NCBI RefSeq assembly: GCF_020085105.1
Contig: NC_058047.1
Coordinates: 22,586,001 to 22,650,000, forward strand
Source of the DNA: Siniperca chuatsi
Taxonomy: Eukaryota > Chordata > Actinopteri > Centrarchiformes > Sinipercidae
DNA length: 64,000 nt
Direction of reading: 5' to 3'
Within the stretch, counting starts at the first letter, position 1. Each line of letters starts with the position of its first letter. The position numbers and the translations under genes are program-made. This document shows, piece after piece, positions 1 to 11,500 of the stretch. Below the pieces are notes generated by a model. The model was not told the origin of the DNA and searched no databases. It worked only from the letters and a program-made list of their open reading frames with translations.

Positions 1-739
1 ATAAAGTTTAAATGCAATTGAGACAGTTTTGTTTGTGATGAGGAGAGTAAGTACTTCCATCCTGTCAGAAAATAATGCTGGTGAGTAAGTCAGTAGTTTC
101 GTAGTTTCAGCACAGTGGAGCTCTGTTAACTAAAGGAGACGTATGAATTGTCCACAGCAGTAGGCCATCCAGGTCAGAATGTGTGGCGTGTAACTATCGA
201 AGGCTGTTAATGCTTGCTTTCCTGAGTGTGTATTGATATTTTATCACACACCTCAGTTCTTTGTCTCATGACTATGTTATAACACCCCTTTTGTGGGGGA
301 CTGGTAGCCATCTGGGACAGGATGCAGTAAAACAAACTTCCTGAATCTGGTTTTAATAGGAAAGAGAAGGATTATTTTTTACCCTGTCTATCCTGTTTCC
401 TTATAGTTAACAGTACGTTTAGCTTTAAGTCTTTCTAAATCTGGTAGGGCTCATCATATGGCAAAGATTTTCTCTGCCTTCCTTATCAAGTTGCTGATAT
501 TCTCAATAGTATGGCAACTAAAATAAAACTAATGTACAGCTGACTGTTAGTGCTCACAATGCTTTACTAGGCATTATTAGCAAGTTATGTGTAGTTTTAG
601 TGTAATGGTCTTATCTGTGCATGTACAATATGTGTGTGTCAAGCTAATGTTTCAGACTAAGATGCAAGTTTGCATTGACATCAAATGCAGCGGCAGTGTG
701 TGTATATCCTTCTCCAATTCAGTCTTTCTTCTCCAACAG
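1..739. other. 3' part of dnm3 intron 1
   Basis: AT-rich sequence ending in a pyrimidine-rich acceptor (TTCTTCTCCAACAG) at 739. I see no exon or RNA gene here. Confidence 0.7.
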
Positions 740-3328
740 AGACTTCCTTCCACGGGGTTCAGGAATTGTCACTCGCAGACCTTTAATCCTCCAGCTGCTT
801 AGTGCTAACACAGGTAGGTAAGACACACTCATATTCACTCATGCAGCTTGTGCATTGTCATTCTTAAGCTTGTGTTTAAAGCGGCCACCAGATGGCAGTA
901 TGATATTTTATAATGGCTGAGCCTGACTGGTGGGACAGTGCTGGAATTGTCATCTTATGGTCAGAACATTTAGATTGTGTCCTGTATTTTTTAGCCCTCA
1001 AACAATCTTAAATGGCTTTTAGAAACTTGCCGGAAGAGTACAATTACAAATAAACTTGACTTAATTACAATAGCATTTATGTTTCCTTCTATATTATACT
1101 GTGCCCTTGTGGCCTGACTCACAAATTTTGATGCACTGGATGAGTTTGATATTCCAAAGATCCTCCAAAATTATGATCACATTATGAATCTATCATTGTT
1201 TTTTTTTTTCTTTCCAGAGTACGGTGAATTTCTCCATTGTAAGGGAAAGAAGTTCACAGACTTTGATGAGATCCGCAAGGAGATCGAGGCAGAGACACGC
1301 AGACTCACAGGATCCAATAAAGGCATCTCTCCTGTCCCCATCAACCTACGGATTTATTCACCACACGGTAACACAGTGTGTATTTGGGTGTGTTTGACAT
1401 GACATATCCATTCACGCAAAGTTTATTTCTCTGATGAATGGACCTGTGTGCTTATTTGTACTCTGCGTGTGTGTGTTTGCAGTGTTGAACCTGACTCTTG
1501 TGGACCTGCCTGGCATCACCAAGGTGCCTGTAGGCGACCAGCCAACAGACATAGAGTACCAGATACGAGACATGATCATGCAGTTCATCTGTAAGGAAAA
1601 CTGTCTCATCCTGGCTGTCACGCCAGCCAACACTGACCTGGCCAACTCTGATGCACTCAAACTGGCCAAAGATGTTGACCCACATGGTAAGCTACATGTG
1701 TGGTGGGCTTGTATAGTCTGTGGGGTTTTATTATGTACTCAGAAAATGGCTCTACACCCTGATGTCTTTATGGGGATTAATTATCACATTATTATAATGA
1801 AAGTGTTTATGTCTAAAAGGTTGAAGGGGTTGTCATATATTATTCATACTTCCACAGAATTTGAAATCATATTTGGAGGCTATAAAATTTCCTCTATTTT
1901 TCATCTTTCTTTCAGGCCAGCGTACAATTGGTGTAATTACTAAGCTGGACCTGATGGATGAAGGAACAGATGCCCGGGAAATACTAGAGAACAGGTTGCT
2001 TCCACTACGCAGAGGTGTGCTGCTTGTGTCTGTGGGCATGTGTGTGTGCACGTGTGCTTGTGTGTGTTCAGCCACCTAGCAGTAAAGTAGTCACACTGCA
2101 GTGGAGGCTCTTCGGAGAGGACTGACATTATGATTGTGTCTGTTATCAGCAGCCAGAGGCTTGGTCTCGGTCCAGCTCTCATTCCCTTCTGTTTTTTTTC
2201 CCTCTTTCTCTCCATCTGACTCTTTCTTTCTGTCTCCTTTGTTCACTATCTTTCTGTTTATCCATGTACAGTATCTCTTTAGCTTGTGCCATGTGTTGAA
2301 AGATGGTCTTGCACTTTGTATGACATCACAGTAGTACCACTGAGTGTGTCTGCACATTTGTTCTTGTGTGTATGTATACGAGAGAAAGAAAGGGAGACAG
2401 AGATGATATTAATGCCTAGTAAAAGTGTGTGTGTGTGTGTGTGTGTGTGAGAGTAAGAGAGAGAGAGAGGCAGGGAAAAAAGGCAAGGCAGGGAGCTCCT
2501 GTGACAGTGTACAGACTGAGTAAAGCACCACCAGGTGCTAGCTCCTTCATGCTTGTCCTACAGTGCTAATGCATTAGCCATGGAAGCCCACTGAAATAAC
2601 CGCCCTAGTCGCAGCATAGAGCTGAAGCATTAGATATGGAGTCTGGCGCTATTACATCTATTACTGTACTAAATAGGGGATTTGGCTCGCTTTATACCAC
2701 ATGCTCTGCTGTTGCACAAACATATTCATTTCCTGCTTGTATGCTACAGTCTAAATGGAACAAATGGTGGTCTGGGAAGAGTTCCCAAGGACACGTCAGA
2801 AAATGCAAGTTGAATCTGTCTTACATCAGAGTCCTTGATTGTTCCTTTAATCTGTTGCACATTGTCTTCTTTACAATGATCACATGCTCTTCATTTCCCT
2901 TCTCATCTCTTCCTCCCCAGGTTACATAGGGGTGGTGAACCGGAGTCAGAAGGACATTGATGGGAAAAAGGATATTAAGGCAGCTCTGCTTGCAGAGCAG
3001 AAGTTCTTCCTGTCCCATCCGGCCTACAAACACATGGCTGAAAGCATGGGCACCCCATATTTACAAAGAATGCTTAACCAGGTTAAAAATGCATGTACAC
3101 ACACACACGCACACACACACACCCACACACACAGAAAGAAGTAAATTTATGAATATGTATTGTTACTGATAATGTTTGTTTGCAGCAACTGACAAACCAC
3201 ATCCGGGACACACTGCCAGCCTTCCGTAGCCGTCTGCAGAGCCAGCTTCTGGCCTTGAACAAAGAGGCTGAAGAGTACAGACAGTACAGTCCTGATGACT
3301 CTGCACGCAGGACCAAGACACTGCTACA
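740..3328 (+). CDS. dnm3: dnm3 exons 2-7: GTPase (G) domain
   Basis: Exon 2 carries the switch I region ([14 protein letters not shown], about residues 54-68). Exon 4 has the G3 motif DLPG followed by [10 protein letters not shown]. Exon 5 has the G4 motif TKLD. Exon 6 has the G5-region NRSQKDID. The P-loop is in exon 1 and is not visible. All motifs expected in these exons are intact, so GTPase activity is expected. Exon 7 begins the link to the bundle-signalling element and stalk. Intron 5 (2015-2920) has a (TG)n tract and no exon that I can see. Intron 6 holds a (CA)n tract. Confidence 0.92.
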
Positions 3329-6300
3329 GTGAGTCAGTCAATCATTCTGGATGTGTGTGTGTGTGTGTGTGTACCCATTTATTGTTATTATTATTTATAT
3401 GTCAGTGTTTCTTCTGGTCTGCATGTTTCTGTCTTCCAGGTTAGTTCAGCGCTTGGCTGTTGACTTTGAGAAGCTAATCGAGGGCTCAGGTGACAAAGTA
3501 GACACCGTTAATCTGTCAGGCGGTGCTAGGATCAACCGAATCTTCCACGAGCGCTTCCCCTATGAACTGGTGAAGGTGCGTGTGTGTGATTCTGTATATG
3601 ATTTTTGCTTGTATTTGTGCATATGTAGTGCTTGTCATATAGTAGCTCCATGAATACTGTATGAGCATCAATAATTGTGATTCTAAATTGTAATGCTCCT
3701 CAGCCAAGTGCTCGACTCTGACTGACAATGTACTGTGTTTGTCTTCAGATTAAGTCTGATGAGAAGAAGATGCGGCGGGAGATCAACTATGCCATCAGAA
3801 ACATCCATGGTGTCAGGTGTAGTATAGTGTTCTGAGAAAATACTAAATGCCTGTCAAATGCTTTTTAGATCATTTACATTTTTTGTTTGCTGCAGCCAAT
3901 CGACCTTTTTGTTTTGTTTTGTTCGTTTCCTCCATCTGCCTCTCTTTCCCTATAGGACGGGTCTGTTCACTCCTGACATGGCCTTTGAAGCCATAGTGAA
4001 GAAACAGATATCAAGTCTAAAGGGGCCGTGTATTAAATTTGTTGACATGGTCAGTCAAGAACTAATCACCACTGTGTACCAGTGTATCAACAAGGTATAA
4101 ATGTGTGTGTGTCATATACTTGTGCGATGTACTGTACATTTCAGGGTGTCAAAACTGTCTAATATCTGACTCCTGGTCTGTTATCTCTCTATAGCTCAGT
4201 TCCTTTCCCAAACTGCAAGATGAGACAGAGAGAATTGTAACCACTGAAATACAACAGCAAGAGAGTAAATGCAGGGACCAGGTCATTCACACACAGTTGG
4301 ACATTGCATTCACAAATTAGTTTTAGATAACTCTACTGGATTGTTAAGCTTTGTGTGGGTCTGTTTCTGTGGTTAATGTATGTCTGCTCTGTTCAGGTCT
4401 TGTTGCTCATTGACATACAGCTTGCCTACATAAATACCAAACATGAGGATTTCATTGGCTTCACTAAGTGAGTAACCTCATGGGTTTTAAACTATAAAAT
4501 TGACTGTAAATTCTAACAGCATAAATAACATGAGCTCTTCCTCTCTCTCAGTGCCCAGCAGGCGTACAACCAAAGCAATAAGAAGAGTGTTGCAGGGATG
4601 GCAAGAAACCAGGTGAGACTTTCAGTACAAATGCATTCAATTTCAGATGGTGATCGCAACAAACGGTCAGTCTGTCTGTTGATCAGATGGCCAGCCCATT
4701 GGTCCATCCCTCCAACATTTTGTTCAGAGTAAAAAAATTCATGATCCCCAGAGGATGCATCTGAAAGACTTTTGATCTACAGTAGTGTCACCAGAAGGTT
4801 TAACTGCCAACTAAATAACCCAATGATATCCCAAAATCTCATTACAAAGACCCTTGCTTTAGCACTATCACTCTTAGGCCAAAAATAAGGCTGGCTATAC
4901 ACTTTCAGTCTTGTTTACCCTTCAGAATCAGAATCATCTTTGTCACTTTTAATCAAAACAAACCTATGTATATATTTGTGCATGACAGTGTGCTCCTCAC
5001 TCAAAAATGCCAATGGTTCTTTGCAGTGCAAAATTTGAGTGTGCATGGCTATGACCTCAATTCTTCCCATCCATCTTACATTTTGTCTTTTTATTTTCAG
5101 TGATGTCACGTGCCATCTGTTATGCATTAATCAGCATTCATAGCTGCAGATAAATGGGAGATTTTTGGGATTTTACTGAATGAGATATGTTTTGTAACAT
5201 AATATTTATGTGACACATTTGAATACAGGAATAATTAAAAACACAATCCCAGTATGATTGTTTTTAGTAAGGGACCTTGATGTATGATGATGCTTGTTGA
5301 CCAGCAGTATTTTTTGACCACAGTTTAAAAAATATAAATAAATTGTCAGTTATTTACACAATCTCTCATGTTGCTTTGATAGTAGTTAACTATTAAATGA
5401 ACAATATCAGTGTCATCCCCAAAAAACCTAATATAATGAAAAAAACATTTCATCTTAATTTTGCTCCTTTATCTCCTGTTTTTCTCCAGGGTGTGGCCCC
5501 TCTTTCAACTCTAATAGTAGGAGACCACTCTCTTTAATCCTGCTCACTCACTGCTGCCTCTACTGGAAATATTTCTGTGCAGGATTCAAGCTTAAGGGTT
5601 GTGGGTTGGCATGCTACCAATGGCAGCAAACATGGCAAAATGGCGTGTTGTAGCTTTATTAATCATGTTTTTCATCATCTGCAACTGATACAATTCTAAA
5701 CTCTTTTCCTCTCTGTTACAGTTTGCAGTATTTCTCTCTCTCTCTCAACCCAATCATCTTTACCTTCTGCAGTTCCACTGCTCCATAAATATGTGCAGTT
5801 AATATTGTCCTACTCGGCGGGATATGTCTTTTCTTGGTATCTTTATGTCATCTCATACTTCCTGTTCCCTTATTCATCACACATCTGTCTTACAGTCTCT
5901 TCCATCCTGTTTTTATCTCCAAATGTGTTTGCTTACTTTTGTTTCTATGCTTACTTTATATGTTTACCTGTGCATCTAGTCTTCACTTTGACCACTTATG
6001 TCCACTGGTGGTCAGTGAAATGTTTTGGTGATTGCCCCATGGCTGCATAATCTGTATCATATATCTCACAAATACAAAAATCTTGTTTTCTCTCCAGTGT
6101 CAACTGTTTCTGACATTTACTCTTATTTTCATCAGTAAGGTCCACTCTCATTGTGCGACCTGCTTTGCGCACCTTCATAGGAGTTATACCTTGCTATCTA
6201 ATTTTCCATAAACCTGTCCTCTGAATGCCATTGTGACGTCAGTCCTGCCATCTGAGCTCCTTACCCTTGGCTGTTGTGCAGGTCGTACGCAAGGGCTGGC

Positions 6301-8530
6301 TGACCATCAGTAACATCGGCATCATGAAAGGTGGAGCCAAGGAATACTGGTTTATTCTCACTGCAGAAAGCCTGTCCTGGTTCAAGGATGATGAGGTGAG
6401 GCATTCATACTCACAATCATGCTTGAAACAAATAGATTACATCAAGACTAAGACAAGAAAATAGTGAAGTTAAAACACAGCAGTACACTGAAGTCATCAC
6501 AACTTTATTAACACATATCTCAGCTTGAAACAGCACGTTAATTGGGAAGTTGAGAGATAATTAAGTAGAAGGGAAAATATCTCATCTGTTGATATTGTTG
6601 TCATCGTTCCAGTCAAGTCCATGCAGTTTTACTGAAGTAAGTGGAAGAGTTAGTGGCCCTCTGTTCTGATGTCAGTGGGGCTGCCATCTGTCTGCCTGTC
6701 TGTGCCTGCTGTACAGGAGCAGAAGGTCTGCACAGCAAGTGTAGACAGGCAGACACACCACAACAGTCTCATCCTGTCACAATTGATGTCATGGGAAGAG
6801 GGAAGGGCAGAGTACAGGAAGTGAGATCAGAACACAAGTTATTGTTCTTGGTAACCGCACTAAAATGGCTCGAAGGCCGTGTTGTTGCTAAAGCTAAACA
6901 GACGGGCCCTCTATGGACGCTTTGAGACATATGACACCAATAAACGCATAACTTAAAGAGCATCTTTAACCTTTTTCTCTGTCCAGCTAACAGTTTTCTT
7001 TGCTTTTCTCTACTGCCACCTGGACCCCCTTCCCATTTGTCCCGCTCTCCGCTCACTCTTCCCCTTACTCCCCCTTTTCTTCCTCTTCTGGGAGTTCAGG
7101 CATTTGGAGCGGCTCACTCTGACACAGCTGGAGCTGCCCCAAGCCAAACTGAGACACACAGACATGCACGCACAAACACACACAGTGGGACAGAGTTGTA
7201 TATACAGTGTACAGTACACATGCAGAGTCTGATGTAAACAAACTGGCATGCAAATAGTGGAGAAAAATATACACTCACTCAGACAGACACACAGTCACTT
7301 TTCAGATTAACACTGTATCGCTTGAACGCAGAGTTCCCAGACGCAGCCCCAGGCATGCATATTGTACACACACAGTGTTATAGGGTTACAAATCAACTCA
7401 CACATACACACAGACTTAGCACATCTGAGACAAATAATACAAATATCTGTTGACCACATCAGAGCAACAAACTTTGGCTGTCTGCAGATCAGGATAAGAT
7501 ACGTATGTTTCACTACAAGGATCAAAGCCAATATGAAAGTCTAAACCTTTTCAATTAATTTTGGTTCGGTTGGACTAGTCATTGTTTAACTCTTGCGTCT
7601 CCTCACTACGTTGGAAGGGTTATCAGTTGTGGTTGGAAGGCCTGAGTGCAATGTCAGTCACCCATATTATCACAGAAGATCATATCCACTGCCTTTCCAC
7701 ATGCATCTGTGTATCACACTAGCCAAGCTTCTGCTTCTTCTCTCTTGCAGTTCCCGCTCTCGCTTTCCCCACCCACACTACCTCCACAGACATTTTCTAC
7801 CACTGCTGCCCCCCCCTTTTTTTATTTTCTCTTTCTTTACCTCTGTTGCCTTTTCCTCCTCCTTTCTCTCCTTCACTCTGTCTGCCTCTCTCTTTCTCTC
7901 TCACTGTCTCCCCCTCTTTCTCTCTCTCCCCCTTTCTGTGGTTGGCAGTCTCCCTGGGACTGTGCACATTCCTGGCTGGAAAATCTGAAGCTTTGTCCAA
8001 ACACCAGCTTCCAAGATCTGCCCAGAGAAATCCCACATGGCTGTTTCTACACTGCAGACCTCCCCTTTTGACTCCCCCTCTCTCGTCTCAACTCCTCCAC
8101 AGTCTCGCTCACAAATACCCCCCCCAACCTCACCTCTCCATCCCTGTGTAGATTGCTTATATACGCTCCAATTTTTTAACATCTTTAAGGCTGTATGTCC
8201 TTTCTGTGTACCACAACAATCGTACCCTCATAATGACCTCATACTGAGAGTGCAGCATAATAGTTCAGAGTTTAATCTCCACAGCACACTGAACAGACAG
8301 ACATACATTCCTTCACCCCTCGACTGCCAGGGCTCCACCAGGCAGCCTGAAGAAAAACAGATGGCTCATGCCTATACACTTAATCTACATGTCCCCCTCT
8401 GTGTGTAGGTGTGTGTGAGGCCTGTTTCAAATCTCAAATCCATTAGTCTACAGGAAGAGGAGACACAGCTTCAGACACAGCAGCTCTGATGTATGATACT
8501 CCAAGACCACCCTGACACCACTGGGAATAT

Positions 8531-8588
<58 letters not shown>

Positions 8589-11500
8589 TGCATATACAAA
8601 TAGTGCCATGATGTCTGTGAACACAAGAGTTAGCATATTGCGACACAAATGCACATGCAGAAACTCAAAATACCCTATGAGAGGCACTCTGGGAAAAAAA
8701 TTGTTTAGAGCTTCTCTTCAATGAATGTGTGTAAAAGAAGCTCAATGAATTAGCTAGTTTATAGCCTTAAATATTGGTAAAACAACAGTCAGTCACAAGT
8801 TAAAGCTTCTCTTGCTTGAATGTGCTGCATTTAACTTTTCTGCCGTGAACAAATGTATCACTCGCCATTAACAAAGATAATTAATTCAAGGCGATAAATA
8901 CTACAAAATGGATGTCATTTTGCTTGACTTAATATACAGTTATTGACTGCATTTTGAAGAGTTGAAAGCTGGTGATAGCGTATGCACATGTAAAGGCATT
9001 TGCACCAATTCAAGCAAGAAACATCAGAGAATATTAGACCCTAGATTCGCTTCAGCATAGAGCACATGCAAGTTTTCATGTTGTCCTGAGTCTTGCTGCT
9101 GAAGCACTTCCTTGCACAGTCTAACCAATGTGCAGACTACTGTACACCAGTAAGATCCTGAACAGGTAGTCTGAACACTGGGATGACGGAGCAGGACCCT
9201 TTCTCACTTTCTCTCCTCTTCTGCCTCCTTTTCCCACTCTGGTTGTTTGCTAGCAATCTTGCCCGTGGCGGAGAGGAGTCGGCAAAAGGTTTCCTCTGTT
9301 ATTTTCTTCTTTCTTATCCTGTCTCTGTGTTGGGTCGCAAGGCGAGGGATCTCGCACACATCAGACATCCACTCCTTTGGGTGTCCCTCCTCCAGAGATG
9401 TTAGGGTAGCTTGAGCTGGGCGTCTGCAGGGCTGTGTCCCGGTGTAGTATCCAGTCTTGACGTGGCACATTTACTCATTCAGCTCGGGATCTGCCTGTTC
9501 ACTCGGCATAAGGAAATTCGGGGAGTGAGAGAAGGAGAGAGAGTTAGGGAGGAACTTAGCAGCCATATAAGGGTTGATGGGACCCATGGGGAATCAACTT
9601 TGGAGTGGTCTGCAGTTTCTCCCCTCTTCTTCTGTACATTCTCTCTTGCTCTCTATGTTCTTCAACCCTTCCTCTTCTACTTTAGCAAAATTCACCTCCA
9701 TCTATCCCTCTATCCACCTCTAACCCTCCTCTTCCTCTTCTCTACTTTCTATTTCTACCCCATCAGAGCAACCTATACTCTCTCCAGTCTCCTCCCCCTC
9801 TGTCTAAAGCGATCCCAGATGTTGCCGTATGAGTGCCAATCCCGTTCTGTCATTTTTTTTCAGCCTCTGTTACAGGAAGTGGGCCCCTTTGGAAAAAAGG
9901 AAAGAGGAACGAAGGAAGAGAGTCGTAGGGTTCAGGGGAGCACTGAGAGAGGGAAGACCAAAATGTACTACCAGCACACACACATCTCATACCACATGTG
10001 TGCATGTGCTCAAATGCAGGCGCACACACATGCATCCACACACACAGACAACATCCAGGATTTTTAGGACACCTCCTTTGCAGCCATGCTTAGTTCTCTT
10101 TTCTATGGTAGTCCCTTTTCTTTTTCATAATATTCCCTCTCTTTACCTCATCCAGGACTGTTCCTATAACCAACCTTTCTGGAAGCCCCCTTCTTAAAGG
10201 CTGAAAGAGGGAGCAGGCCGGGGAAGAGAGATGAGGGGGAAGGGCTTCACTTTAGGAGAAATGTTGTGTTAGAGCTTGAGTCTGAGTAATGACTTTCACA
10301 TGTGAGCCCGGCCTCTCTCCCTCTTTTTTTCGTACTCCTTCTCTCATTCCCTCCCTCCCTGCTTCAGTTCTCTGTACCCTGCCTCCATACTGTTTGGTTC
10401 TCCTCACTCTGGCTGCTCCACTCCTCCAACTGTTCTCTGTCATTCATAAGTCCCTGTGGTGATGACAGACTATAGACTTATGGCATCTCTTCCCCCTTCT
10501 CTCTCCCTCTTCCACTGTCTCTCTTTCGCTAGTTAGTGGGTAGTTAATGTGAATCAGTCTGACAGGCAGGCACATCATCTGATATGAACTCAGATGCTCT
10601 GCTAGATGTGTTCCACATCTCCTGTTCGCCTGGCCTTCTGACACTTTTCCTTCTGCAGTTCAAGTCTCTTGGCCCCTTTTTCTTCTCTAGGGGCAGGCTG
10701 ATAAATTTACTACCAGACTAAACTATTTTAGCTAAAGCCCCCAAGTGAACTGTCTTCAGTCTCTGTTGTTTTTTGCTATCAACACCTGTGTTACCTCTCT
10801 GTGATGTCATATTTTACTCTGCATACCTCTGTCAAACTTTATCTTTCTGTATTCTGTCTTTTCCAGGAAAAGGAGAAGAAGTACATGCTTCCTCTGGACA
10901 ACTTAAAGCTCAGAGATGTGGAGAAGGGCTTCATGTCCAGCAAATTTGTCTTTGCTATCTTCAACACAGAGTTAAGGTGTGTGTGTGGCTGTGTAGCTGG
11001 AGGCCCGTGTTTGTGTATGTGCGTGAGTCCAAAAGGGGAGTTCTGTTCTTGTCACCTGCTTGCTGAAGTCGCCGTGATATTTTACAAGGGTGGACATGTC
11101 AGAGGAGGAAAGGGAGGAGATGTTAGAGTGGTGTTTTGTCCTTCCTTTGACCTTTTCCATTCAACTTTGCCACCGGAACTGAACGGATATCCAGTGGGTA
11201 CTGCAGCGGGTGTAGTTTTTTTTTGCCTCCAAGTATATGCCAGGCTGTTGAGGGTAGGGCTGGGTTTGGGTTTGCTGGGTTTATGTGTGTGAAACAGATT
11301 GAGAAAGACAGAGAGACAAAGACAGAGCATAAGATAAAGAGAGAGAGAGAGAGAAAGAGAGTGTTTAGGAGCTGGAGCTGACCCAAGGCCTGGCTGATTG
11401 TACCAGAGCATGTGGGCTTTGTTTATAATTCTGTGCTATGCTGCATTCGGACACACAGTAGATTTGCGTGTGCATGTGTGTGTACGTGTGTGTATGTGCC

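Larger units (their letters stand above)
6672..9600 (-). ncRNA. Inferred dnm3os-like primary transcript for miR-199/214
   Basis: In mammals both miRNAs are processed from DNM3OS, a long non-coding RNA antisense to DNM3. Here both hairpins keep the order (mir-199 first), strand and host intron, so the same transcript unit is inferred. Its start is guessed from a TATA-like/CArG motif near 9563-9572, and its 3' end is unknown, possibly well below 6672. No splice sites are claimed. Confidence 0.5.
6396..10866. other. dnm3 intron 14, host of antisense miRNA unit
   Basis: This 4.5-kb intron holds, on the minus strand, mir-199 (about 9105-9200) and mir-214 (about 6672-6772) and a possible promoter for them. 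It also has long pyrimidine-rich tracts (7740-7940, 9190-9260, 9600-9800), a (CA)n microsatellite at 8532-8585 and many CA-rich clusters. ORFs in these tracts are low-complexity and not coding. Confidence 0.75.

Noticed and set aside
1434..1943. 169-aa ORF around 1.5 kb
   Set aside because: Only 1483-1686 is coding (dnm3 exon 4). It reads on into introns.
7593..8182. Overlapping ORFs on both strands at 7.6-8.2 kb
   Set aside because: Created by a long C/T-rich tract and not supported by splice sites or family similarity.
8532..8585. CRISPR-like repetition
   Set aside because: Simple (CA)n, as are the other tandem runs. There are no repeat-spacer units anywhere in the window.
9411..10067. 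218-aa plus-strand ORF in dnm3 intron 14
   Set aside because: It runs through pyrimidine tracts and CA clusters, has skewed Leu/Ser/His composition and no family motif. The opposite strand carries the miRNA unit.
10801..11292. 163-aa ORF around 10.9 kb
   Set aside because: Only 10867-10976 is real (dnm3 exon 15). The rest is intron read-through.
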